From: Azonexaceae bacterium s22
GTDB taxonomy: Bacteria; Pseudomonadota; Gammaproteobacteria; Burkholderiales; Rhodocyclaceae
Length of the DNA stretch: 64,000 nt
Assembly: GCA_016617495.1 (NCBI GenBank)
Contig: WYCU01000001.1
Span: forward strand, 558,001-622,000
Direction of reading: 5' to 3'
In this document: piece by piece, positions 18,201 to 25,240 of the stretch
How positions within the stretch are numbered: position 1 is the first letter of the stretch
Layout of the letters: the number at the start of each line of letters is the position of its first letter
Program-made: the position numbers and the translations under genes
The notes under the pieces: generated by a model
Seen by the model: the letters and a program-made list of their open reading frames with translations, nothing else
What the model was told of the DNA's origin: nothing
Database searches by the model: none

Positions 18201-18356
18201 ATACGGACAAATATTCCGTGTCTCCGTGGCGCGGGCGAGCTTGAAGGTGCGTACTTCCGCAAGGGCTGCATTCGGTGAGAAGCCCATCAGCGCGATGGAC
18301 GACCCCCCCAACCCGGCGGAGCAGACCCTGAAGAACTGCCGCCTGTTCATGTTCAT
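15291..18356 (-). CDS. fdoG: FdoG/FdnG, selenocysteine-containing formate dehydrogenase alpha subunit
   Basis: 1021 residues read through an in-frame TGA at 17771-17769. That codon is number 196, the position of Sec in E. coli FdnG, within QARI-U-HAPTVASLAP. The N-terminus has a twin-arginine signal (RRQFF). A [4Fe-4S] site (CPYCSVSCGVL) follows, then the Mo-bisMGD domains to the C-terminal VGDANTQTPEYKAF. The ATG at 18356 is preceded by AGGAGG eight bases away. It oxidises formate in the periplasm. selA, selB, selC, mobA and fdhE lie in the same run, and a sigma-54-type promoter sits upstream. Confidence 0.97.
17742..17768 (-). promoter_or_regulatory. SECIS hairpin after the fdoG UGA
   Basis: Directly after the TGA the mRNA reads CACGCTCCCACGGTGGCC then AGTCTGGC. 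GCCA pairs with TGGC around a small loop holding GU, resembling the fdhF/fdnG SECIS apical loop (GGUCUG). Its distance from the UGA fits bacterial SECIS elements. Confidence 0.75.
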
Positions 18357-18401
18357 TGTGTTTTCCTCCTGATGCGACTGGGTGTCGCAACTGGAATGCA
18401 A

Positions 18402-18417
18402 GGCAACCGCCATGCCA
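18402..18417 (-). promoter_or_regulatory. Candidate sigma-54 promoter of fdoGHI
   Basis: On the minus strand TGGCATGGCGGTTGCC matches the -24/-12 pattern TGGCAC-N5-TTGC with one change. It lies about 46 bases before the fdoG ATG, leaving a leader of roughly 30 bases. No clear -35/-10 pair competes in this gap. Confidence 0.55.
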
Positions 18418-18473
18418 TCAGGCGTAAGTCATTGAACAATAGGCAACCGCATTTTTCGGCCAGCGGCCGAAGT

Positions 18474-18517
18474 GAGACATTTTGTCCATCGCCGGAATGG
18501 GGCGGACAAAATGTCTC
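18474..18517. repeat. Inverted repeat upstream of fdoG (GACATTTTGTCC family, copy 1)
   Basis: GAGACATTTTGTCC (18474-18487) and its perfect complement (18504-18517) flank a 16-base spacer. 19 bases are shared with the element at 22450-22482. It lies between the DsrE gene and the fdoG promoter. No T-run follows on either strand, so it is not a simple terminator. Confidence 0.8.
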
Positions 18518-18530
18518 AGCGGAAAAGGCG

Positions 18531-18884
18531 TCAGAAGGTGATGACCTTGTCGGAATCCAGCGTCGCCTGCGCCAGTTCCGGCAAGGTGCCGATGCTCACG
18601 CCGGGGATCAGCGGCAGCTCGGCAATGCCGCGCGCCAGCGCGCAGGTGCGGCAGGAGCGGATTTCCACCCCGTGGTTTACCAGCGTTTCGACCATGCCCT
18701 GCAGCCCGTTGGTTGCGCCATCCACCTGATTGGGCAGGCTTAACACCGTGGCGTCGGACATCAGGAACACGCGCACCTGCGGCTTGTCGTCCCGCCCGGC
18801 CAGTGCCGTCGCCAGCCGCAGGCCGGAAAGGCAGCGCTCGCTGCCATAGGGGGCGGCATGGATGATGATGAGGATTTTTTGCAT
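18531..18884 (-). CDS. DsrE-family protein upstream of fdoG
   Basis: 117 residues. The DsrE/YchN-type pattern is clear: ILIIIHAAPYGSERCLSGLRLA at the start, VRVFLMSDA in the middle, and the reactive turn VEIRSCRTCALARGI with a CxxC. The start ATG at 18884 has GGAGA upstream. It lies 87 bases after the fused permease gene and before fdoG, so a DsrE protein sits at each end of the formate dehydrogenase/Sec run. A small-molecule sulfur or selenium transfer role is plausible. Confidence 0.8.
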   Translation of the reverse strand: MQKILIIIHAAPYGSERCLSGLRLATALAGRDDKPQVRVFLMSDATVLSLPNQVDGATNGLQGMVETLVNHGVEIRSCRTCALARGIAELPLIPGVSIGTLPELAQATLDSDKVITF

Positions 18885-18971
18885 GGGTTTCTCCGGCAGA
18901 TTCAAAATGGGCAACTCTTCCACTGGCATGACCGACCCGCAAGCCGCTCGCGGAAAAACAATAATGCGGCG

Positions 18972-20522
18972 TTAACCCAGCCGGCGTCGCAGCCAGGCGC
19001 TGGCCTGATCGACGGCGATGGAAAGCAGCAGCATGGCGGCAATGACGGTCGACGCTTGCGCGTAGTGGAACAGCGAGAGTTCGAAATAGAGCAGCTGGCC
19101 CAGTCCGCCGGCGCCGACGAAGCCGAGGATGGCGGCCATGCGGATGTTCATTTCCCAGCGGTAGAGGGTGTAGGCGATCAGTTGCGGCAGGGCGGCGGGC
19201 AGGGTGCCGTAGAGGAAGGGCAGGCCGGCCGGGGCGCCGGCCAGCTTGAGGGCGCGGGCCGGGGTTGGCGGGGTGTTGTCGAGGGCTTCGGCATAGAGGC
19301 GGCCGAGGACGCCGGTGGTGTGCAGGGCCAGCGCCAGCGCGCCGGCAAAGGGGCCGAGGCCGACGGCGAGCGCGGTGATCGTCGCCCAGACCAGTTCGGG
19401 CACCGAGCGCAGCGCATTGAGGAGGACGCCGAAGGGCGCGTGCGGGCGCGGTAACGCCAGCAGCAGCCCGGCCACGGCGGCAAGCAGGGTGCCGACAATC
19501 GAGATGGCCAGTGTTTCCCAGAGGCCTTTGCCGACCTTGCGCAACCATTCCGCGGAAAGATCGGGCGGGAAAAATCCGCCGAGAAATTCACCGATGCTGC
19601 GGGCGGCGTCGGTGGAAAAGAGGGCAGTGAAATCGATGTTCAGCCCGCGGAAACTGGCAAGGATGGCCAGCGGCAGGGCCAGCGCGAGGAGCGCGCTGCG
19701 CCAGCCGAAGGGCGTTGCGCGGGGCGCCGGCGGGGTATCCAGCCCTTTGCGCAGCAGGCCGGAAAGCGCATCGGCGGCCAGCACCAGCATCATGAAGGTG
19801 AGGAGGATGCTGGCGGCTTCGCCGCCGTTGAGCATCTTCATGGCCTGATCCATGAGTTGGCCGAGGCCGCCGGCACCGACGAAGCCCATCACCACCGAGG
19901 CGCGGATGGCGCATTCCCAGCGGTACACGGTGTAAGAGGCGAGTTCCTTCGAGGCCTGCGGCAGCAGCCCGTAAAGGATGGCCAGCGGCCGGCCGGCGCC
20001 GCTGCGGCGCAGCGCCTGGGCGGGGGCCGGGTCGACCGATTCGAGGATTTCGGCATAAACCTTGGCCAGCATGCCGCCGTAGGTGAGACCCAGCGCCAGC
20101 ACGCCGGCGGCCGGGCCCAGGCCGAAGACGCGCACGAAGACGAGCGCCCAGACCAGCTCGGGAATGCCGCGCAGAATGGTCAGCAGGCCACGCGTCAGCG
20201 GGTTGAGGGTGGGTCGTTCGCGGGCCGCGCCGCTGGCCAGGTACCCGAGCGGTACGGCGAGGCAAAAGGCGAGCGCCATGCCGGCCGTGGCAATGGCCAG
20301 GGTTTCCAGCGTGGCGGTGCCGAGATAGCCGAGAAATTCGCGGCCGGTTTCCGGGGGCAGGAAACCGCCGAGAAAATTGCCGATGACCTTGAGGTTGGCC
20401 GGGTCGAACAGCGCACCGGGGCGAACTTCCGCGGCCTGGAACAACGGCCAGAGCACGACGAGTGCGGTCAGCGTGCCGATCAGGCGGCTGCGGGCAGCGG
20501 GGTCGTGCGGGCGGGCGGCCAT
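18972..20522 (-). CDS. phnE: Fused double PhnE-type ABC transporter permease
   Basis: 516 residues made of two PhnE-like permeases in tandem (about 1-260 and 270-516). Each half carries ELVWA near its middle, the EAA-type loop (ILYGLLPQA / FLYGTLPAA) and the repeated end GFVGAGGLGQL. Usually two separate PhnE chains or a homodimer form the channel; here one chain supplies both halves. It lies 5 bases after phnC. The cargo is not proven: the phosphonate/phosphite family also includes transporters placed near selenium genes that are annotated as selenate importers, and the context here favours that. Confidence 0.88.
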   Translation of the reverse strand: MAARPHDPAARSRLIGTLTALVVLWPLFQAAEVRPGALFDPANLKVIGNFLGGFLPPETGREFLGYLGTATLETLAIATAGMALAFCLAVPLGYLASGAARERPTLNPLTRGLLTILRGIPELVWALVFVRVFGLGPAAGVLALGLTYGGMLAKVYAEILESVDPAPAQALRRSGAGRPLAILYGLLPQASKELASYTVYRWECAIRASVVMGFVGAGGLGQLMDQAMKMLNGGEAASILLTFMMLVLAADALSGLLRKGLDTPPAPRATPFGWRSALLALALPLAILASFRGLNIDFTALFSTDAARSIGEFLGGFFPPDLSAEWLRKVGKGLWETLAISIVGTLLAAVAGLLLALPRPHAPFGVLLNALRSVPELVWATITALAVGLGPFAGALALALHTTGVLGRLYAEALDNTPPTPARALKLAGAPAGLPFLYGTLPAALPQLIAYTLYRWEMNIRMAAILGFVGAGGLGQLLYFELSLFHYAQASTVIAAMLLLSIAVDQASAWLRRRLG

Positions 20523-20527
20523 TGGTT

Positions 20528-21385
20528 TCAGCAGCAGGCGGCGCGGCTGGCCGCATCGTTGGCGGCCGGATTCGGGTTGGCGGCCGGAGCAAAGCGGGTA
20601 GCGTTGGCGAGCATGGGCAAATCCTGCCCTTCGCTGGCGTAGAGATCGTGCAGCAAGGCGTCGTCGACTTTGGCGGCGGGGCGGTCGAAGGCGATGCGGC
20701 CGTTCTTGATGCCGACGATACGCGGGAAGTTGGCGAGCGCCAGATCGACGGCGTGCAGGCTGGCGACGAGCGTGGCGCCACGCGCTTCAGCATCGGCGGC
20801 GAGCAGGCGTACGGTGCTTTGCGCCAGCGCCGGGTCGAGTGCCGAAACCGGCTCGTCGGCGAGCATCAGGTCTGGTTGCTGGTAAAGCACGCGGGCGATG
20901 CCGACGCGCTGCAGTTGGCCGCCCGAAAGGCGGTCGCAACGCTCGAAACATTTGTCCGCAAGATCCAGCCGGGCCAAGGCGGCCTGCGCCCCGGCGATGT
21001 CCTGCGGGTAGATCAGCGAGAGCAAGCCCTTCCAGGCTGGCCAGCGCCCGAGACGCCCGGCGAGCACGGCGGTGACGACGCGCTGCCGCCCGGGAATGGG
21101 CGGCGACTGGTGAACGGTGCCGATGCGCGCGCGCAGGGCGCGGGAGGGCGCGGTTTGGGCAATTGTCGCGGTCGACCCCGAAAAAAGGCCGAAATCCAGA
21201 ACCGATGCGCTGCCGGCGGTCGGCCGCACGGCGGTGCCGAGCAGCGAAAGCAGCGTCGTCTTGCCAGCGCCGGAGGGGCCGATCAGGGCGATGCGTTCGC
21301 CCCGCTCGGCGCGCAGCGCAATGCCTTCGAGCGCAACGAAACCGTTGGCGTGGGTCAGCCCCACGCCGTCGAGCACGAAGCTCAT
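20528..21385 (-). CDS. phnC: PhnC-type ABC transporter ATPase
   Basis: 285 residues. Walker [10 protein letters not shown], signature LSGGQLQR, Walker B LMLADEP and the switch histidine (SLHAVD) are all present. It energises import through the fused PhnE permease. The C-terminal tail is long and ends in Cys-Cys (AASRAACC), which may bind metal or be incidental. An interspersed motif copy (21161-21194) falls between Walker A and the Q-loop, read as [12 protein letters not shown]. The gene lies 4 bases after phnD. Confidence 0.93.
   Translation of the reverse strand: MSFVLDGVGLTHANGFVALEGIALRAERGERIALIGPSGAGKTTLLSLLGTAVRPTAGSASVLDFGLFSGSTATIAQTAPSRALRARIGTVHQSPPIPGRQRVVTAVLAGRLGRWPAWKGLLSLIYPQDIAGAQAALARLDLADKCFERCDRLSGGQLQRVGIARVLYQQPDLMLADEPVSALDPALAQSTVRLLAADAEARGATLVASLHAVDLALANFPRIVGIKNGRIAFDRPAAKVDDALLHDLYASEGQDLPMLANATRFAPAANPNPAANDAASRAACC
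21161..21194 (+). repeat. Interspersed uptake-like motif, copy 6 (in phnC)
   Basis: Plus orientation. Core AATTGTCGCGGTCGACCCCG, then AAAAAA, then GGCCG and AAAT. Read on the opposite strand as [10 protein letters not shown]. Confidence 0.88.
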
Positions 21386-21389
21386 GCGC

Positions 21390-22265
21390 TTATTTCAGCA
21401 GCCCGGCGGCTTGCGCGGCCTTTTCGATGCTCTCGTAGTTTTCCTTTTTGGTCGGGATGAACTTCGAGGCGCGCTGCAACTGCATGATTTCGGCCTGTTC
21501 CGGGTTCTTGGGGTCGAGCTTGAGGAAGGCATCGGTCAGTTTCTTGACCAGCGCCGGGTCGAGGTCACCGCGCACCGTCCAGTTGTAGTCGAAGTAGGGC
21601 GGCGTGGTGGCGAAGACGCGCACCTTGTCGGTGTCGACCTTCTTGGCTTCGACCAGCTTTTCCCAGACGGAAGCGTTGAGCACGCCGGCATCGGCCTTGC
21701 CGGCCGCGACGAAGGCCACCGTGGCGTCATGCGCGCCGGAGAAGGCGACGTTCTTGAAATCCTTTTCCGGGTTGATGCCGGCTTGCAGCAGGAAGTATCG
21801 CGGCATCAGGCTGCCCGAAGTGGACGACGGGGCGCCGAAGGCGAAGGTCTTGCCCTTGAGGTCGTTGAGCGACTTGATGGCCGGGTCGGCGGTGATGAAT
21901 TTGGAGGTGAACTTGGCGTCTTCCTCGCGCTGGACGATGGGAATGGCCGTGCCGTTGGTGCGGATCTTGGCCTGGACGAAGGTGAAGCCGCCCAGCCAGG
22001 CCAGGTCGATCTTTTTGGTGGCCAGCGCTTCGACGACCGCGGCATAGTCGGTGACGGGGACGAAGACGACCTTCATGCCGGTTTGGGCTTCCAGATATTT
22101 GCCGAGCGGGGCGAACTTGCGCTGCAGTTCGGTCGGGGCTTCGTCGGGAATCGCCGAAACGCGCAGGACGTTTTCCTGGGCGTGGGCGGTAAAGGAGAGG
22201 GATGCAGCAAGGGCGCAGGCAAGCGCCCCCTTGAGCGCCAAACGGCGCAGGGCGGACAGGGACAT
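21390..22265 (-). CDS. phnD: PhnD-type periplasmic substrate-binding protein
   Basis: 291 residues with a cleavable signal peptide (to about AHAQ, residue 30). The mature part has the phosphate/phosphite/phosphonate-binding pattern: [45 protein letters not shown] and [17 protein letters not shown]. It captures an oxyanion for the PhnC/fused PhnE transporter. It is first in a three-gene operon that lies directly upstream of the fdo/sel run on the same strand, which suggests selenate or selenite as cargo. Phosphonate, phosphite or another oxyanion cannot be excluded. Confidence 0.92.
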   Translation of the reverse strand: MSLSALRRLALKGALACALAASLSFTAHAQENVLRVSAIPDEAPTELQRKFAPLGKYLEAQTGMKVVFVPVTDYAAVVEALATKKIDLAWLGGFTFVQAKIRTNGTAIPIVQREEDAKFTSKFITADPAIKSLNDLKGKTFAFGAPSSTSGSLMPRYFLLQAGINPEKDFKNVAFSGAHDATVAFVAAGKADAGVLNASVWEKLVEAKKVDTDKVRVFATTPPYFDYNWTVRGDLDPALVKKLTDAFLKLDPKNPEQAEIMQLQRASKFIPTKKENYESIEKAAQAAGLLK

Positions 22266-22449
22266 TCAAGGCTCCGATTCAAAATCAACCGCCGCCGTGC
22301 GGAAATCACGGCAGCTTACATGGCGCCGGGGCGCCGTTCGTTCCAGTGCGGTACGCAGACCGCGTGCGCTATTTTAGCCGCGACCGGGCAACGCAAAATC
22401 GGGGCCAGGGAGAAATAGCGGTTTTTGGCCCCTTTCGGGCCGAAAAATC

Positions 22450-22482
22450 GGGACATTCTGTCGGCGATGGACAAAATGTCCC
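22450..22482. repeat. Inverted repeat upstream of phnD (GACATTTTGTCC family, copy 2)
   Basis: GGGACATTCTGTC and GACAAAATGTCCC flank a 7-base spacer, with one mismatch in the stem. In reverse orientation, 19 bases including ATCGCCG match the element at 18474-18517. It lies between the SIMPL gene and the phnD leader. Confidence 0.78.
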
Positions 22483-22495
22483 GCAAGTCTGCGCC

Positions 22496-23167
22496 TCAGT
22501 CGGCGAGTTCGATCTGCCCGGAAATGTTCGTGGTGACCAGGCTTTCCCCGGCTTCGAGCGGCAGCGGCATGGCGTCCGCCGCCATCGCCACGCCCTTGGC
22601 AGCGCGCATCATCGGCATCGGCGGCACATGGCCGCCCTGCTGGATGTTGAGATGCTTGATCGTATAAGGCTTGCCCAGCACCTCGGCGACCAGCGCGGCG
22701 CGCTGGCGGAAGGCGCCAATCGCCTCACGCGTCGCTTCATCTTCGACCTTGCGGCGGGTTTCCGGCGACGGCATCTGCGCCACATTGCCCACCGCCAGCC
22801 GCATCTGCTGCAACTGCCCGAGCAGTTCGGAAACGGCTGCGGCATCGCGCGATTCGAGGATCAGTTCCGAATGCATGCGCCAACTGTCGATCTGCCGCCC
22901 TTGCCCATAGACCGGGAAGGTATGCTGCGCGCCGGATTTCACGCTGACCCCGCTGCGGGCGCGGATGGTTTTCAGCGCCTCGGCAATGTCCTGATTCACG
23001 CGCCGCGCCAGTTCGCCCGGCTGCTTGCCGGCGGCTTCGGCATACACCGTGGCGCGAATGAGATCGTTGGCCGCCGGCCGGCTGGCTTCAGCGGCGAGAT
23101 CGACGGTGGTCCCGGCGTGGGCGCCGGCGATGGCGCCGAGGAGGGCAAAGAGGGGAATCAGGCGCAT
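22496..23167 (-). CDS. SIMPL-domain periplasmic protein
   Basis: 223 residues with a signal peptide (MRLIPLFALLGAIAGAHA) and a SIMPL/DUF541 domain over the rest (AEASRPAANDLIRATVYAEA ... VSGLL...MRLAVGNVAQMPS ... GEVLV-type end GESLVTTNISGQIEL). Members are oligomeric envelope proteins of unclear role, linked to oxidative stress in E. coli YggE. The start at 23167 is chosen because it gives a clean signal peptide. The preceding gene's last codons overlap it by 10 bases. Confidence 0.8.
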   Translation of the reverse strand: MRLIPLFALLGAIAGAHAGTTVDLAAEASRPAANDLIRATVYAEAAGKQPGELARRVNQDIAEALKTIRARSGVSVKSGAQHTFPVYGQGRQIDSWRMHSELILESRDAAAVSELLGQLQQMRLAVGNVAQMPSPETRRKVEDEATREAIGAFRQRAALVAEVLGKPYTIKHLNIQQGGHVPPMPMMRAAKGVAMAADAMPLPLEAGESLVTTNISGQIELAD

Positions 23168-23691
23168 GGGGACACTCCAGGTTCGGAAGCGGGGGCCGCT
23201 TTCAGCGCGGCGGCAATGCGTTGGCACTGCGCGATATGGCGCAATGCCAGGGTACGAAAAGTCCAGTAACCGATGCCGGCGGCGGCCAGTTGCCCGGCCA
23301 GTGGAACGAGGCGGGCCGCTTCCATGGCGGTCAGGCGGATTCCCGCCAGTCGCAGCAGGCGGCCGATCAGCACCGGCGTGGTCAGGCGCCGGGCCAGCGT
23401 GCCGCCGGCGCCGGTCAGCAGCCGGTAGGCCAGGGCTTGCCTTGCGGGTGACAGGCGCGCGAGTTGCGCTTCGCTCAGGCCAAAGTGATCGTTGATGCGC
23501 CCGATCAATCGCGTGAGCAGCGCCAAGTCGGTGACCAGATCAACCCCGGGTACCGGCACCAGCGACGAGGCAGCGGCCAGCAGGGCGCGACGCCGCGCCA
23601 AGGCCCGGCAGGCCTGACGCAGCTCATCCGTCGAGGCGCTTTCCGCAAAGGCACCCCACAGGGCGCCTTCAAGACGGGCGGTGCCGATCAT
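23158..23691 (-). CDS. Uncharacterised protein with hydrophobic helices
   Basis: 177 residues from the ATG at 23691 (MIGTARLEGALW). It is Ala/Leu/Arg-rich with hydrophobic stretches at about 35-60 (LLAAASSLVPVPGVDLVTDLA) and 130-150 (LVPLAGQLAAAGIGYW). The first stretch resembles the VPxPGxDLxTD... helix of YcjF/DUF697-type proteins associated with GTPases, but I do not assign a family firmly. The gene overlaps the SIMPL gene by 10 bases and follows the GlsB-like gene by 11, so the three are probably co-transcribed. Confidence 0.6.
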   Translation of the reverse strand: MIGTARLEGALWGAFAESASTDELRQACRALARRRALLAAASSLVPVPGVDLVTDLALLTRLIGRINDHFGLSEAQLARLSPARQALAYRLLTGAGGTLARRLTTPVLIGRLLRLAGIRLTAMEAARLVPLAGQLAAAGIGYWTFRTLALRHIAQCQRIAAALKAAPASEPGVSPCA

Positions 23692-23702
23692 GGCGCTTGA
23701 AC

Positions 23703-23963
23703 TCAGGACTTGTTCGCACTGCCGGCACGCAGCTTGCCGTAAAGCGCAAGGAGCAGCACGGCGGTAATGACCGAGGCGATGAATCCCGCACCTTCCCCGG
23801 CCTGATACCAGCCGAGGAACTGGCCGACGATGCCGGCCACAAAGGAGCCGGCAATGCCGAGCACGACGGTGGCGATGAAGCCCATGTTTTCCTTGCCGGG
23901 GTGCAGGACCTTGGCCAGCACACCGATGACGAAACCGAGAACGATAGTCCAGAGAATGCCCAT
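23703..23963 (-). CDS. GlsB/YeaQ/YmgE-family small membrane protein
   Basis: 86 residues with three hydrophobic helices (about 4-20, 27-50 and 60-78) and the family pattern ILWTIVLGFVIGVLAKVLHPG then GFIATVVLGIAGSFVAG. Proteins of this transglycosylase-associated group are induced by stress in many bacteria; their biochemical role is unknown. It is first in the run with the 177-residue protein and the SIMPL protein. Confidence 0.88.
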   Translation of the reverse strand: MGILWTIVLGFVIGVLAKVLHPGKENMGFIATVVLGIAGSFVAGIVGQFLGWYQAGEGAGFIASVITAVLLLALYGKLRAGSANKS

Positions 23964-24107
23964 GACGATGACTCCAATCGCGTGGTGAGGCCGACCATCT
24001 TAACGTTTGAGCGGCAGCTTCGGTTGGCAGTGCGACGGGCTTTTTCTCGCCCATCCCCCTTGGCGGCGTGAGGGGCTAAGATGTGGGCTCGAATGGAGGA
24101 GATCGTC

Positions 24108-24563
24108 ATGGCCGACAAATTTCTCGATGACCTGCGCCCGGGCGACAAGGTGGTCACTGGCGGGGTGACGCTGACCGAAGCGGACATCATTCAGTTTGCA
24201 CTGACTTACGATCCGCAGCCTTTTCATCTCGATGCGGGCGCGGCGGCGTCCTCGATCTATGGCGGCCTCATCGCCAGCGGCTTTCAGGTCGTTGCGCTGA
24301 CCTTCCGGCTGTTCATTCAGCAGGGATTGTTTGTGCGCTCCAGCATGGGTTCGCCGGGTATCGACGAGTTGCGCTGGTTTGCCCCGGCGCGGCCGGGCGA
24401 TACGTTGCATGCGGAGGTCGAGGTGATCGAGGTTCTTCCCTCCAGGTCCCGGCCGGAGCGCGGGATCGCCAAATTGCGCTACGCCACGTTGAACCAGCGG
24501 CAGGAGTTGGTGTGCAGCTATGTGGTCAACCACCTGTTGCTGCGCCAGCCATCAGCGCTTTGA
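24108..24563 (+). CDS. MaoC-like hot-dog fold dehydratase
   Basis: 151 residues. The MaoC-type (R)-enoyl-CoA hydratase pattern is present: LTEADIIQFALTYDPQPFHLD (catalytic Asp and His in D-x4-H) followed by YGGLIASGFQVVALTFRL. The start at 24108 has GGAGG eight bases upstream; the upstream ATG at 24093 forms part of that binding site. It likely acts on short acyl-CoAs. It is the first gene of a plus-strand pair with the CinA-like gene and stands opposite the GlsB-type gene. Confidence 0.85.
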   Translation: MADKFLDDLRPGDKVVTGGVTLTEADIIQFALTYDPQPFHLDAGAAASSIYGGLIASGFQVVALTFRLFIQQGLFVRSSMGSPGIDELRWFAPARPGDTLHAEVEVIEVLPSRSRPERGIAKLRYATLNQRQELVCSYVVNHLLLRQPSAL

Positions 24564-24644
24564 TGTCGGCGCGAAACGACCGTTTGTCACTTTGATTTGA
24601 CGCAGTGCAACACGCCGCGGCGGGCAGGTGTAGAATCTGGCGCC

Positions 24645-25145
24645 ATGTCTGAATTGCTCCAACTTGCCGAATACCTCGGGCGTGAATTGCAATCGCGCGG
24701 TGAAATGCTGGCGACTGCCGAGTCCTGTACCGGGGGCTGGGTGGCGGAAACGGTGACTTCGGTTGCCGGCAGTTCCGCCTGGTTCGACCGCGGTTTCGTG
24801 ACCTATTCCAACGACGCCAAGATTGAAATGCTGGGCGTCAGCGAGTCCGTGCTGGCGCGCCATGGCGCAGTGTCGGAAGCCACCGCGCGGGCCATGGTGC
24901 AAGGCGCCCTGAACCACAGTCGCGCCGACTGGGCCTTGGCCATTACCGGCATTGCCGGGCCGAGCGGCGGCACGCCGGACAAGCCGGTGGGCATGGTGTG
25001 TCTCGCCTGGGCACGGCGCGATGGCGGTTGCGAAGCGCTGACCTGCCATTTTTCCGGCGACCGCCGGGAGGTGCGCGAGCAGGCCACCCGTCTGGCCTTG
25101 AGCGGTATCCTCAAACGCGTCATGGCGGCGACGATGACGGCCTGA
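24645..25145 (+). CDS. pncC: PncC/CinA-C nicotinamide-nucleotide amidase
   Basis: 166 residues, the stand-alone CinA C-terminal domain. It deamidates NMN to nicotinate mononucleotide for NAD recycling. The motif ATAESCTGGWVAE near residue 25 and ITGIAGPSGGTPDKPVGMV in the second half are diagnostic. The start ATG at 24645 gives the usual short N-terminus. The gap after it contains interspersed motif copy 7. Confidence 0.9.
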   Translation: MSELLQLAEYLGRELQSRGEMLATAESCTGGWVAETVTSVAGSSAWFDRGFVTYSNDAKIEMLGVSESVLARHGAVSEATARAMVQGALNHSRADWALAITGIAGPSGGTPDKPVGMVCLAWARRDGGCEALTCHFSGDRREVREQATRLALSGILKRVMAATMTA

Positions 25146-25200
25146 GCGCCGTCCGCTGCAAAAAATCCCGATGGGTAAGGCTTAAGGGCGGCTTGGCGGC

Positions 25201-25235
25201 AATTGTCGCGGTCGACCGCTAAAAACGGGCAAAAA
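25201..25235 (+). repeat. Interspersed uptake-like motif, copy 7 (intergenic)
   Basis: Plus orientation. Core AATTGTCGCGGTCGACCGCT, then AAAAA, then CGGGC and AAAAA exactly ten bases after the first tract. It lies between the convergent pncC and SNF2 helicase genes. Confidence 0.92.
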
Positions 25236-25240
25236 CCGTG

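Noticed and set aside
15267-18278. A 1003-codon open frame on the plus strand opposite fdoG
   Set aside because: Antisense shadow of a GC-rich gene; no domain, no ribosome site, and the minus strand has the full FdoG protein. The same holds for long antisense frames at 8093-10678, 26165-28660, 5346-7280, 51038-53632 and 30638-32653.
22422-22447. TTTTTGGCCC-CTTTC-GGGCCGAAAAA hairpin as terminator
   Set aside because: The T and A tracts pair with each other inside the stem, so neither strand has a free T-run after the hairpin.
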